DNA of 64,000 nt from Longilinea sp964536805 (GTDB lineage: Bacteria > Chloroflexota > Anaerolineae > Anaerolineales > Anaerolineaceae), in assembly GCA_964536805.1 (NCBI GenBank), contig CAZHYQ010000007.1:62001-126000 (forward strand). Direction: 5' to 3'. A program made the position numbers and the translations under genes. The notes below the pieces were generated by a model. That model had not been told where the DNA came from. It saw only the letters and a list, made by a program, of their open reading frames with translations, and ran no database searches. Positions 34,758-43,647 of this stretch are shown here, one piece after another. How positions within the stretch are numbered: the stretch's first letter is position 1; each line of letters begins with the position of its first letter.

Positions 34758-35468
34758 TCAGGGGATTTGTTTGAGAAAAAGCTCGCCGTGGCGCAGCATC
34801 TCAGCCATCACCGCCGCAGCCTCAGGCCCGTCGTGTGCGTCGATTGCGCTCACCAGGCGGCGGTGCAGCGTGAAAACCTCATCCACCACGGCGGACTGGC
34901 CGTAATGCTGGAAAAAGCGCCCGGTCAGGTGGGTATAAACGCTTTTGAACGAATTAAGGATTAAGGGATAGACCAGATTACCCGAGGCAATGGCCGTTAG
35001 CAGGTGGAACGAGAAATCCAGCTCGGTCAGCGCGCCATTTTCGCGCGGCACATTCGCCTCGGACTGCAGGATTTGCTCGAACCGCTCCAGGTGCGTATCA
35101 TCGCGTCGCAGAGCTGCCAGGCGGGCGGTCTCGATTTCCACCAGCAGGCGCATCTCCAGCATCGACTGGGTGAAAGCAGGGTCCAGATTGCCGCCGCTGT
35201 AGGAAAGCAGCGAGGAAAGCAGCGCAAACGAGCCGCTGGTGCGATAGTCGCTGACGTAAACGCCGCGCCGCGCTTCAATGCTCACCAAGCCCTTGGCTGC
35301 CAGGTCCACTAACGCTTCGTGCAACACCGGTCGGCTGATGCTCATCTCGGCCGCCAGGTCGCGCTCCGATGGTAGGCGCATGCCCATCTGCCATGCGCCG
35401 GAAAGGATCAATTCTTCCAGGCGCTGGACGCAGGCTTCTTTCAAGCTCGTTACGCGCAAAGGTTCCAT
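34758..35468 (-). CDS. GntR-family regulator with FCD domain
   Basis: The N-terminal winged helix is at about residues 8-70 (RLEELILSGAWQMGMRLPSERDLAAEMSISRPVLHEALVDLAAKGLVSIEARRGVYV). The FCD ligand domain has helices from about 85 on, with metal-site candidates in LDFSFHLLTAI and LHRRLVSAIDAHD. Such proteins usually respond to a carboxylate. The start at 35468 gives a 236-aa FadR-type protein; the longer frame crosses the operator and promoter. It lies 30 nt upstream of the glycyl radical enzyme gene and very likely controls it and itself. Confidence 0.92.
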   Translation of the reverse strand: MEPLRVTSLKEACVQRLEELILSGAWQMGMRLPSERDLAAEMSISRPVLHEALVDLAAKGLVSIEARRGVYVSDYRTSGSFALLSSLLSYSGGNLDPAFTQSMLEMRLLVEIETARLAALRRDDTHLERFEQILQSEANVPRENGALTELDFSFHLLTAIASGNLVYPLILNSFKSVYTHLTGRFFQHYGQSAVVDEVFTLHRRLVSAIDAHDGPEAAAVMAEMLRHGELFLKQIP

Positions 35469-35497
35469 GAAATATGTGGATGTCGCTTGGATTGGGA

Positions 35498-35521
35498 ATC
35501 TGGTAAAACCACCAGCCAGAT
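35498..35521. promoter_or_regulatory. Candidate GntR operator
   Basis: CTGGT-N6-ACCAG at 35500-35515, nested with ATCTGG (35498-35503) and CCAGAT (35516-35521). This is a FadR/FCD-type TGGT-ACCA inverted repeat. It covers the predicted transcription start of the gntR operon, the position for repression. Confidence 0.65.
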
Positions 35522-35522
35522 C

Positions 35523-35551
35523 AGTGTAGCACGGCCCACCTTGAGAATCAA
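35523..35551 (-). promoter_or_regulatory. Promoter of the gntR-glycyl radical operon
   Basis: On the minus strand TTGATT (35551-35546) and TACACT (35528-35523) are 17 nt apart. The start site would fall near 35516, inside the operator. Confidence 0.7.
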
Positions 35552-35656
35552 CCGCCAACGTAGAGAAAAAAAAGAGCGTTCATTCGTTTCCTCATGTCAA
35601 ACTTAGTCAAGCGTCGTTATATAATAAGAAAAAGCCTTTTCAAAATGGAGTCAACC

Positions 35657-36640
35657 ATGAAATATCGTCTACTCGGCCGAACCGGCTGGTCCGTTTCGGA
35701 GGTCAGTTTTGGCTCGTGGGCCATCGGCAGCGCCTGGGGCACCGTCGACGACCGTGACTCGATGGCAGCTCTGCACCGCGCTCTCGATAACGGCGTCAAC
35801 CTGTTCGACACGGCCGATGTGTACGGCAACGGCCACAGCGAACAGCTGCTGGCACGCCTGCGCAAGGAACGCTCCGAACCCTTTTATGTCTTCACCAAAG
35901 CCGGGCGGCGGCTGGACCCGCACGTCGCCTCCGGCTACAACCGCGCCAACCTGACCGCCTACGTCGACCGCTCGCTGCACTATCTGGAGACCGAAGCCAT
36001 CGACCTGCTGCAGCTGCACTGCCCGCCCACCGAGGTTTACTATATGCCCGAGGTTTTCGGCATTTTGGACGACCTGGTCCAAAAGGGCAAGCTGCGCCAA
36101 TACGGCGTCAGCGTGGAAAAAGTGGAAGAGGCGCTCAAGGCCATCGAATATCCGGGCGTGCAGAGCGTGCAGATCATTTTCAACATGTTCCGCCAGCGCC
36201 CGGCCGATCTGTTCTTCGAGCAGGCTCAGCGCAGGCAGGTTGGCATTCTGGCGCGCGTACCGCTGGCCTCCGGCATGCTCACCGGAAAAATGCGCCCGGA
36301 AACCGCCTTTGAAAGCAGCGACCACCGAGCTTTCAACCGCCACGGCGAAGCTTTCGATCGCGGCGAAACCTTTGCCGGGGTCGATTATCAAATTGGCCTG
36401 GACGCGGTGGAAGAGCTGCGCGCCATCCTGCCCGCCGGTATGAGCATGGCGCAGTTCGCCATGCGCTGGATCCTGATGTTCCCGGCGGTCACCTGCGTCA
36501 TTCCCGGCGGCAAGACCCCCGCCCAGGTGGATGACAACACCCGCACTGCCGATCTGCCCGAGCTTTCGCAGGAAACCATGCAAAAGGTGGCGGAGATCTA
36601 TTCCCGCCGCATCAAGCCGTTGGTGCACCACTACTGGTAA
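35657..36640 (+). CDS. Aldo/keto reductase
   Basis: NAD(P)H-dependent carbonyl reductase with a TIM barrel. Tetrad residues are visible: Asp in NLFDTADVYGNGHSE with the Tyr four residues on, Lys in FTKAGRR and His in LLQLHCPP. VIPGGKTPAQVDDN is the cofactor 2'-phosphate/adenine loop. The 327-aa length fits AKR families of the YhdN/general-stress type. The start at 35657 has GGAG 7 nt before it; a start at 35645 is possible. It is divergent from the gntR operon, and a TATAAT at 35620-35625 suits its promoter, so the operator between them could control both. Confidence 0.92.
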   Translation: MKYRLLGRTGWSVSEVSFGSWAIGSAWGTVDDRDSMAALHRALDNGVNLFDTADVYGNGHSEQLLARLRKERSEPFYVFTKAGRRLDPHVASGYNRANLTAYVDRSLHYLETEAIDLLQLHCPPTEVYYMPEVFGILDDLVQKGKLRQYGVSVEKVEEALKAIEYPGVQSVQIIFNMFRQRPADLFFEQAQRRQVGILARVPLASGMLTGKMRPETAFESSDHRAFNRHGEAFDRGETFAGVDYQIGLDAVEELRAILPAGMSMAQFAMRWILMFPAVTCVIPGGKTPAQVDDNTRTADLPELSQETMQKVAEIYSRRIKPLVHHYW

Positions 36641-36771
36641 ACCGCAGGAAAAATACCTGTCCTAAATTTCACACAATCTGCACAATTTGTTCGCAAATTC
36701 TTCACAACTGCGCGGTATCCTTTCTACAAGTTCGAAATTCGAACGCATAACACGTAAAAAGGAGACCTCTC

Positions 36772-37353
36772 ATGAAATCCACTCGCAAGTTTCTTTCGGT
36801 AGCTTTAATCTTCGCCGTGTTGGCCGGTTTGGGCGCGGCCCTCTTCATGCCCGCTGGCACGGTTGCGGCCGCATCGGATGCGCGCCGCGGTACGCCTGGC
36901 GGTTGGGGCGGCAGCTCCTCCGCAGGCAGCGGCGCGGCCTTCGCCGGCGCGGCGCTCACCCCGCTCAGCGACGCTGAAGCCCAGGCCCTGCAGAATGCCA
37001 TTCTGGAAGAGTACGGCGCCTTCAACCTCTACACCGCCGTCAACACCCAGTTCGGCAGCACCATCCCCTTCTCGTACATCGCGCGCTCCGAACAGCAGCA
37101 CACCAACGCGCTGGTGCGCCAGGCGCAAAAGTACGGCATCGCCGTGCCCGAGAACCCCGGTCTGGCCAATCCGCCGGTCTTTGCCAGCCTGGCCGAAGCC
37201 TGCCAGGCCGGCGTGGACGCCGAGATTGCCGACGCAGCCCTGTACGACGCGTTGAAACTGGTCACCACGCACGCCGACCTGCTGCAGGTCTATGACCGGT
37301 TGCAGAAAGCCTCGCTCGAGAGCCACCTGCCGGCCTTCCAGATCTGCGACTGA
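36772..37353 (+). CDS. Secreted DUF2202 (ferritin-like) protein
   Basis: A signal peptide (KFLSVALIFAVLAGLGAALF) precedes a Gly/Ser-rich linker and a four-helix DUF2202 domain from about residue 62. The carboxylate-histidine residues typical of ferritin-like bundles are seen in ILEEYGAFNLY, IARSEQQHTNAL, CQAGVDAEIADAALYDAL and SLESHLPAF. Metal binding is expected from the fold; activity is unknown. AAAAAGGAGACC lies before the ATG. It is monocistronic. Confidence 0.88.
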   Translation: MKSTRKFLSVALIFAVLAGLGAALFMPAGTVAAASDARRGTPGGWGGSSSAGSGAAFAGAALTPLSDAEAQALQNAILEEYGAFNLYTAVNTQFGSTIPFSYIARSEQQHTNALVRQAQKYGIAVPENPGLANPPVFASLAEACQAGVDAEIADAALYDALKLVTTHADLLQVYDRLQKASLESHLPAFQICD

Positions 37354-37397
37354 GCCACAGTCATCCAGTAACCCACAGGCCGGGATCGTCATTCCTT

Positions 37398-37440
37398 GTA
37401 GAGGCGGGTCGCCTGGCCTGTAAGGGCGACCCGCCTCTAC
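37398..37440. repeat. GTAG-ended hairpin element
   Basis: The arms GTAGAGGCGGGTCGCC and GGCGACCCGCCTCTAC are perfectly complementary around an 11-nt loop. The same outer ends as the element at 2834, but with an open loop. It lies 8 bp from a second palindrome (37448) in the 250-bp gap before mgtA. Confidence 0.85.
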
Positions 37441-37447
37441 TTCTCCT

Positions 37448-37506
37448 GTACGGGCACGGCTGCGCGAAGGGTCATCAATGATTTACCCTCGCCTTGCCGT
37501 GCCCAT
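37448..37506. repeat. GGGCACGGC-type inverted repeat element
   Basis: GGGCACGGC (37452-37460) is complementary to GCCGTGCCC (37496-37504) over a 35-nt loop that itself has GAAGGGT and ACCCTCG. A relative with the same ends and another loop is at 45788-45845. Confidence 0.75.
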
Positions 37507-37531
37507 GCGATTCACCCTCCGTTTTTCCCTG

Positions 37532-37560
37532 TTGAATCCGCTGCCTGGCGGCGGTATGAT
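37532..37560 (+). promoter_or_regulatory. Promoter of mgtA
   Basis: TTGAAT at 37532-37537 and TATGAT at 37555-37560, spacer 17 nt, giving a leader of about 40 nt. No room is left for an Mg-sensing leader of the enterobacterial type. Confidence 0.7.
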
Positions 37561-37604
37561 AAGGCGAACACACCGCAACTGGTACCTCGGTCAGGGAGTG
37601 GTCT

Positions 37605-40142
37605 ATGACACAGGGTGATCTACTTACACATTACTGGAGCGCACAACCCGAAGCGATCATTTCCGGTCTGAACACCTCGCCGGAAACCGGCTTAAGCCCG
37701 GCTGAAGCGGCACGCCGCCTGGCTAGCAACGGACCCAACCTGCTCGGCAAAAAAACCAGAATCACGCCGCTGGGGCTGCTGCTCAACCAGTTCAAAAGTC
37801 CCATCGTCATCATCCTGCTGGGCGCCACGGTGGTATCTGCCTTCCTGAGCGACTGGCTGGATGCCATCATTATCTTTGCCATCGTGCTAGGCAGCGCGCT
37901 GCTCAGCTTTTTTCAGGAATACAACGCCAGCAATGCCGCCGAAAAATTGCGTTCCAAGATATCCTTGAAATCGCAGGTCGTGCGCGGCGGGCAGACCCTT
38001 TCCATTCCCAGCGAACAAATCACCCCCGGCGATGTGGTTCTGCTCAGCGCGGGCAGCCTGATTCCGGCGGACGGGCTGGTGCTGGAGGCCAAGGATTTCT
38101 TCATCAGCCAATCGGTGCTGACCGGTGAAACCTTTCCGGTGGAAAAGAAACCCGGCACAACTACCGCGGATGCGTCGCTGGCCGAGCGCACCAACGTGGT
38201 CTATATGGGCACCAGCGTGCGCAGCGGTAGCGCGCGCGTACTCATCGTTGAAACCGGCTCAGCCACCGCCTTCGGACAAATCGCCGACCACCTGGTGCTG
38301 CGCCCGCCCGAAACCGAATTCGAACGGGGCATCCGCAAGCTGGGCTACCTGCTGACCGAGGTCATGTTCGTGCTGGTGCTGGGCATCTTTGCCTTCAATG
38401 TCTTCTTCCACAAACCCATACTCGATTCGCTGCTGTTTTCCATTGCGCTGGCGGTGGGGCTGACGCCCCAGCTTCTGCCGGCCATCATCAACATCAACCT
38501 GGCACGCGGTTCGCAGGCCATGGCGCAGCGCGGCGTGATTGTGCGGCGGCTCGAATCGATCGAAAATTTCGGCAGCATGGACATCCTTTGCACCGATAAA
38601 ACCGGCACGCTCACCCTGGGCGTGGTGAAGCTTGACGGCGCCATGGATGCCGCCGGGCAGCCATCCGCCGAGGTTGGACTGTATGCCTTCCTGAACGCAT
38701 CCATGCAAACCGGTCTGCCCAACGCCCTCGACGAAGCCATTGTCAGCCAGGGCGCCGAGGGGGTCAAGGATTACGAAAAAATCGACGAAATACCGTACGA
38801 TTTTGTGCGCAAACGCCTGAGCGTGATTGTGGAGCGCGCCGGGCAGCGCAGCGAGATCACCAAAGGTGCCCTGGAAAACGTGCTGGCAGTATGCAGCCAC
38901 GTACGGCTGAACGGCCAGGATGCGCCGCTGGACGACGTTCACAAAGCTGAGCTTCATAAACGCTATGAAGACTGGAGCGGCCAGGGCTACCGCGTGCTGG
39001 GGCTGGCAACCAAGGCGGTGCCGGTCCAGCCGCATGCCTACGAACATACCGACGAGGCCAGCCTGACCTTTATGGGCTACCTGCTCTTCTTTGACCCGCC
39101 CAAACCCGGTGCCCAGGAAGCCATTGAAGGGCTGAAAAAGCTGGGCGTCGAGCTGAAGATCATCACCGGTGACAACCGCCTGGTGGCGCAGCACACCGCC
39201 GCGGCGGTCGGGCTGGGCGATGTGGTGGCGCTCACCGGCAGCGACCTGGAGAAGTTGCGCGACGAAGCGCTGTGGAACGCCGTCGAGCACACCACCATCT
39301 TTGCCGAGGTGGACCCCAACGAAAAGGAACGCATCATCCTGGCACTGAAGAAGCGCGGGCATGTGGTGGGTTACATGGGCGACGGCATCAATGATGCCCC
39401 CTCCCTGCACAGCGCCGACGTGGGCATCTCGGTCGACAACGCCGTGGACGTGGCCAAGGAAGCCGCCGACCTGGTGCTGTTGAAACAGGACCTGAATGTG
39501 CTGCGCGAGGGCATCCAGCAGGGGCGCAAGACCTTTGCCAACACCTTGAAATACGTCTTCATGGCCACCAGCGCCAATTTTGGCAACATGTTCAGCATGG
39601 CCGGCGCCTCGCTCTTTCTGCCCTTTTTACCCATGCTGCCCAAGCAGATCCTGCTGATCAACTTCCTCACCGACCTGCCGGAGATGACCATCGCCGGCGA
39701 TAACGTGGATCCGGTCTACATCGAACGCCCGCACCGCTGGGATATCACCTTTATTCGCCGTTTTATGCTGGTCTTTGGGCCGCTCAGTTCGGTGTTCGAT
39801 TTTGCCACCTTCGCCGTCCTCATGTGGGGACTGCACGCTTCCGAGCAGGCTTTTCATACCGGCTGGCTGATCGAATCGATTGTTTCAGCCAGCCTGGTGG
39901 TGTTTACCATGCGCACACGTCTGCCGTTGGGCCGCAGCCGTCCCAGCCGCGCCATGATGCTGGTAACCGGCCTGGTTGCGCTGTTCACCCTGCTGCTGCC
40001 CTATACCCCCCTGGCAGCGCCGTTGGGGTTAACGCCGCTGCCAATCGGCACCCTGCTCATTCTGCTGGCGATTGTGGTGCTTTATTTTGTCTGCGCCGAG
40101 CTGACCAAACGCTGGTTCTACCGCCGTTTGCAAAACCAGTAA
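37605..40142 (+). CDS. mgtA: Magnesium-importing P-type ATPase
   Basis: P3B-type ATPase that brings Mg2+ into the cell. The phosphorylated Asp is Asp331 in CTDKTGTLT. The actuator TGE is in VLTGETFPVEK. The nucleotide/hinge elements are KGALENV, MGYLLFFDPPKPGAQEA and MGDGINDAPSLHSADVGISV. The ten-segment topology ends with the MgtA-type C-terminal six-helix block. TGNL-type MgtA features, such as PEMTIAGDNVDPVYIERP and RRFMLVFGPLSSVFDFATF, place it in the Mg group rather than Ca pumps. 845 aa is standard. Preceded by its own promoter. Confidence 0.94.
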   Translation: MTQGDLLTHYWSAQPEAIISGLNTSPETGLSPAEAARRLASNGPNLLGKKTRITPLGLLLNQFKSPIVIILLGATVVSAFLSDWLDAIIIFAIVLGSALLSFFQEYNASNAAEKLRSKISLKSQVVRGGQTLSIPSEQITPGDVVLLSAGSLIPADGLVLEAKDFFISQSVLTGETFPVEKKPGTTTADASLAERTNVVYMGTSVRSGSARVLIVETGSATAFGQIADHLVLRPPETEFERGIRKLGYLLTEVMFVLVLGIFAFNVFFHKPILDSLLFSIALAVGLTPQLLPAIININLARGSQAMAQRGVIVRRLESIENFGSMDILCTDKTGTLTLGVVKLDGAMDAAGQPSAEVGLYAFLNASMQTGLPNALDEAIVSQGAEGVKDYEKIDEIPYDFVRKRLSVIVERAGQRSEITKGALENVLAVCSHVRLNGQDAPLDDVHKAELHKRYEDWSGQGYRVLGLATKAVPVQPHAYEHTDEASLTFMGYLLFFDPPKPGAQEAIEGLKKLGVELKIITGDNRLVAQHTAAAVGLGDVVALTGSDLEKLRDEALWNAVEHTTIFAEVDPNEKERIILALKKRGHVVGYMGDGINDAPSLHSADVGISVDNAVDVAKEAADLVLLKQDLNVLREGIQQGRKTFANTLKYVFMATSANFGNMFSMAGASLFLPFLPMLPKQILLINFLTDLPEMTIAGDNVDPVYIERPHRWDITFIRRFMLVFGPLSSVFDFATFAVLMWGLHASEQAFHTGWLIESIVSASLVVFTMRTRLPLGRSRPSRAMMLVTGLVALFTLLLPYTPLAAPLGLTPLPIGTLLILLAIVVLYFVCAELTKRWFYRRLQNQ

Positions 40143-40155
40143 ACGCCGCCCGGGC

Positions 40156-41784
40156 TTAACTGCCCAGATCGCTTAATGCCACCGCCACCATTGGCAGGCT
40201 GGCCAGGTTTGGGTAGACCAGGTAACGCGGCGACCAGTCCGGCGCGAATTTCTCTTTAAAGCTGTGCAATCCGCGGAAGTTGTACGACGCGTTAACGTGC
40301 GTGTAAAAATAATGCATTGCCTGCTCAATGGCCGGGTCGCTGGAGGTTTCGCCCACGCCTGCCAGGCCGCTTAACCCAAGGTTGAAGCTCTGGTAACCCA
40401 TTTGCTGTGCGGTCTGCAGCAGGCTGGCAAACAGGTAATCCATCGTCCCGCCGGGCAGCTCGCGCTGGTGGCGCATCAGGTCGACCGCCACCTCGCGCTT
40501 TTGATATTCATCCACCAGGTTCGCAAATGCCACCACCTGCCCCTGCGCATCCTGCACGGAGAGAATTGGGGTGGTGTTCAGGTACGCGCGCTCAAACCAC
40601 CCCAGCGAATACTTCATCTCCTTGCGCCCTTCCAGCCATTCATCCGAAATGTGCTGCAGCCGGTCCAGCAGGGCCGCATCGTGCGGCGGATTGCTCAATT
40701 GGCAACGGTAACCCAGCCGCTCCAGTTTGCTGACCGAATTGCGAATCGGCTTCATTTCGCTGCCCTTCAGGCTGAAGGACTGCAAATTCACCAGCGCTTC
40801 CTCGCCGATCTTGAGCGCCTTCAGACCCGCCGAGCGGTAGGCTTCCAGATAATCGGGCAGGGTCTGGTAGAAAGCCGGCTGCCAGTCATTGCGGAAACAA
40901 AAATCCTGGAAAGCCTTAACAGCTGCCAGGGCATCCTCGCGCGGTCCGATCGGGTCGCCCAACACCACGGCGGTGCGGTTGCTGTAAGCATAGGCAATCA
41001 CCGAGCCGCCCGGCGAGAAGAAGAAGTGTTTATCGTCAAACAGGCAAAAACGCGCCAGAACCGTCCGGCCGTGCTGCCGGATAATATCCGCTGCTTGGTC
41101 CCATTCGCTGCGTTCCGCCGGCCGGCGCAGCAGCACGGGCGCTAGCATCGCCAGCAGCGCGTATCCGCCCGTTACGGCGCCGATCAGATAGACGGAAAAA
41201 GAAAAATAGCGGCCAAAGCGGGTGGTGGCAATCAGGCCGGGGTCGGTAAACTGGGTGAACATGCGCAGCGTCTGACCAGCCGCCTGCAGCAGATTGAATT
41301 GGATGGAAAAATGCCTGTCGAGCAGGTAGAAGCCGATTGTGCCGTAGACCAGGGTGAAAGCCAGCGCCAGGCCCAGCGTGCGCAGCCCGCGTTCGATGGT
41401 TGGCGGATCCGACTGGGCCCGGAACCGACCGCGGAAGACCACCAACCCCAACAAGAGGATGGCTGACAGGCTGGCTTCTTCAAAGTCAAAGCCCTTGACA
41501 AGATGGGCAACGGAACTGACCCCCAGTACCGCCAGCGTGACCATCCAGGCGGTGCGTTTGCCGCGCCAGATGCCCGCCGCCAGCAGCATCAAGGCAAAGC
41601 CAGCCAGGGCAGTCGCCAGGCGCGTTCCGGCACGCACCTGCAGGGGAACAATCCCCTCCAGCAGCGCCAGGCGTCCTGCCATCGCCGGGGTGACCGCTGA
41701 AATCAGGTTCACCAGCGCCATGCCGCCGGTCAACAGCCCCAGAATTCGCTCAGGCCGTATTCGATCCATGCTGAATTTTTGCAC
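40156..41784 (-). CDS. MprF-like DUF2156 protein (lysyl-phosphatidylglycerol synthase C-terminal type)
   Basis: The first about 230 residues have six hydrophobic segments. The C-terminal 290 residues are the GNAT-like DUF2156 domain of MprF, with PGGSVIAYAYSNRTAVVLGDPIGP, EALVNLQSFSLKGSEMKPIRNSVSKLERLGY and FKEKFAPDWSPRYLVYP. MprF aminoacylates phosphatidylglycerol from aminoacyl-tRNA. This copy has fewer helices than MprF (usually 14), so it may lack the flippase part. GTG at 41784 is the start because GGGGAGG lies just before it. It is convergent with mgtA. Confidence 0.85.
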   Translation of the reverse strand: MQKFSMDRIRPERILGLLTGGMALVNLISAVTPAMAGRLALLEGIVPLQVRAGTRLATALAGFALMLLAAGIWRGKRTAWMVTLAVLGVSSVAHLVKGFDFEEASLSAILLLGLVVFRGRFRAQSDPPTIERGLRTLGLALAFTLVYGTIGFYLLDRHFSIQFNLLQAAGQTLRMFTQFTDPGLIATTRFGRYFSFSVYLIGAVTGGYALLAMLAPVLLRRPAERSEWDQAADIIRQHGRTVLARFCLFDDKHFFFSPGGSVIAYAYSNRTAVVLGDPIGPREDALAAVKAFQDFCFRNDWQPAFYQTLPDYLEAYRSAGLKALKIGEEALVNLQSFSLKGSEMKPIRNSVSKLERLGYRCQLSNPPHDAALLDRLQHISDEWLEGRKEMKYSLGWFERAYLNTTPILSVQDAQGQVVAFANLVDEYQKREVAVDLMRHQRELPGGTMDYLFASLLQTAQQMGYQSFNLGLSGLAGVGETSSDPAIEQAMHYFYTHVNASYNFRGLHSFKEKFAPDWSPRYLVYPNLASLPMVAVALSDLGS

Positions 41785-41844
41785 GGTGCCTCCCCGCTGA
41801 AATCACAACCATGTTAAAATCATTAAATCACAAAAAGGAAACGG

Positions 41845-42681
41845 ATGAAACCACCAAAATTGCCGCCTTTTTACCAATATGGCAATCCGCAGGGTACGCC
41901 GCTGGTGTTGATTCACGGCGGCGCTGGCGGCGCTTGGGCCTGGGATGAAACCGTCAAATTCCTCGGCGATTTCAACTGCCTGATGCCTGAATTGCCCGAA
42001 CATGGCCGCAACCAATCCAACGGCCGTTTCACCGTCGAGTCGGCCGCAGAGAGCATGCTGCGGTTCATTCAGGAACAGGTTCCCGGCGGTAAAGCGCACG
42101 TCTACGGGCTTTCGGTGGGCGGGCAGGTGCTGGTGGAAATGCTGGCGCGCGCGCCCGAAACCGTGCTGAGTGCCGTGATCAGCGGCGCCCAGCTCTTGCC
42201 CGTTCCCGGTTACCGCCTGGGCATTTACTCCGAAACGGCCATGGCGCTGGTTTATTGGCTGGGTATTCGCCCCTGGAAGCACAATGACGCCTGGATCCGC
42301 TGGAACATGCGCACCTCGGCCGGCATCCCCGACCGTCATTTCGAATCGTTCAAGCGCAACTTTCAATCGCTGACCCGCGATGGCTGGTCGCACGTGATGA
42401 GCGAAAACTATATCTACCGTGCGCCGGCTGGATTGGAAAAGGTCAGTGTGCCGGTGCTGCTCATTGCCGGACCCCACGAAACAGCCGATATTCAGCCGAC
42501 CAACCGGCTGCTCAAGCGCCTGTTTCCGAACAGCCGCTCGGTTCTGGTGGGGGTGGAGAGAGGCTGGTCGGCCGCGCAGGAGCATAACTGGCCGTTCACC
42601 GACCCCGAATTGTGCGCCGCAGCACTGCGCGCCTGGGCTCTGGGTCAACCCCTGCCGTCCGGGTTGATTGATTTCTCCTAG
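41845..42681 (+). CDS. Alpha/beta hydrolase
   Basis: The oxyanion element LIHGGAGGAWAW and nucleophile elbow YGLSVGG (Ser at about residue 94) define the fold. The late His is in AAQEHNWPF and the acid is probably the Asp/Glu near AGPHETADI. Substrate unknown; no lid domain signature is clear beyond a helical insert after ISGAQLLPVPG. AAAAAGGAAACGG precedes the ATG. It is divergent from the MprF-like gene with only 60 bp between starts. Confidence 0.87.
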   Translation: MKPPKLPPFYQYGNPQGTPLVLIHGGAGGAWAWDETVKFLGDFNCLMPELPEHGRNQSNGRFTVESAAESMLRFIQEQVPGGKAHVYGLSVGGQVLVEMLARAPETVLSAVISGAQLLPVPGYRLGIYSETAMALVYWLGIRPWKHNDAWIRWNMRTSAGIPDRHFESFKRNFQSLTRDGWSHVMSENYIYRAPAGLEKVSVPVLLIAGPHETADIQPTNRLLKRLFPNSRSVLVGVERGWSAAQEHNWPFTDPELCAAALRAWALGQPLPSGLIDFS

Positions 42682-42733
42682 AAAAAGATTTTGCCAACGT
42701 CCGCGCGATGCCTGGCAGGCGCGGCCGCACTAT

Positions 42734-43273
42734 TCAAACCCCTGGCTTGCCCCACTCGCCTTCAAGCACGGCATACAGGAGTTCATCGCGCCATTCGCCG
42801 CGCAGCAGGCGAGTCTGGCGCATGGTGGCTTCATGCCGCATGCCCAGCTTCTGCATCACCCGCTCCGAAGCGCGGTTCTCCACATCGCAGAAGGCAATTA
42901 CGCGGTGCGCGTTAAGCTCGTTGAAGGCAAAATCAATCACGCGGCGGGCAGCCTCGCTGGCGTAACCTTTCCCCCATTCATCCGTGTGCACCATCCAGCC
43001 AATCTCCCAATCGCGGGTCATTTCGATATTCCGTGCCATGCCCACCAGTCCTTTTGCGCTGTCCTCCGGCCGGATGGTGATGGCAAAGCGGTAATGGACG
43101 CGCGGTTGGATCAGTGCCTGGAGCGCGGCTTGCTCAAGGTACTGGCGCACGTCGTCAGCGCTCCTTTCGGGTTCAAAACGCGCCGTTTCCGGGCGCGATT
43201 CCATTTCAAACAATGTCTCAAAATCATTGGCGCGGAATTCGCGCAGGATCAGGCGGGGCGTTTCAAGAAGCAT
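42734..43273 (-). CDS. GNAT N-acetyltransferase (RimJ/RimL type)
   Basis: The opening LLETPRLILREF and DFETLF are the RimJ/RimL pattern. The acetyl-CoA loop is WGKGYASEAARRVIDFAF (Q/R-x-x-G-x-G/A) and ENRASERVMQKLGMRHE is the last motif. The substrate may be a ribosomal protein N-terminus or a small amine. 179 aa. There is no strong ribosome-binding site. Confidence 0.9.
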   Translation of the reverse strand: MLLETPRLILREFRANDFETLFEMESRPETARFEPERSADDVRQYLEQAALQALIQPRVHYRFAITIRPEDSAKGLVGMARNIEMTRDWEIGWMVHTDEWGKGYASEAARRVIDFAFNELNAHRVIAFCDVENRASERVMQKLGMRHEATMRQTRLLRGEWRDELLYAVLEGEWGKPGV

Positions 43274-43433
43274 TGGTTGAGGAAGTTCTGAGTGGATGCG
43301 TAATGATTTGGTGCGGGAGCGTGGTGTTATTTTACATGATTAATTGCGAGGTAAGCGCGGATCGAGTAAGGGACGAGCCAATCCTTTACGAGGCCAGGCG
43401 TTCACCGTGCGTGGCTGACTTAAGGATATTCAG

Positions 43434-43460
43434 GTAGTGGCGGGTCGCGACCCGCCACTT
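43434..43460. repeat. Copy of the GGCGGGTCGCGACCCGCC palindrome
   Basis: It matches the first 27 of 28 bases at 2834-2861 except for the last position; the final AC is altered to T-C. Confidence 0.85.
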
Positions 43461-43609
43461 CAAATGGATTGAGATTAATCCAAACCGGAAATTCATGACC
43501 GAGGCCGATCATTCCTGATTAGGCCAATTTGGAATAGCTATTAACCATTTTCCTGTAAACATATTTCAGGACGAGAAAATATATATCAGGCGACACACAA
43601 TTGGGCAAC

Positions 43610-43643
43610 AGCTAATAGCTAAAGGCTAATTGCTAACTGCTAC
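43610..43643. repeat. TTAGC-type heptamer array, downstream of the KimA-like gene
   Basis: Units of about 7 nt (on the minus strand TTAGCAA, TTAGCCT, TTAGCTA, TTAGCTG). The orientation is opposite to the array at 45686-45746. Confidence 0.75.
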
Positions 43644-43647
43644 ATTT

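Larger units (their letters stand above)
43274..43647. other. 374-bp gap with a palindrome and a heptamer array
   Basis: No credible gene. It holds the GTAG-ended palindrome at 43434-43460 and the TTAGC-type heptamer array at 43610-43643. The rest is plain AT-richer sequence. Confidence 0.6.

Noticed and set aside
37561..37604. Magnesium-sensing leader of mgtA
   Set aside because: The predicted leader is only about 40 nt and has no open reading frame or alternative hairpins.
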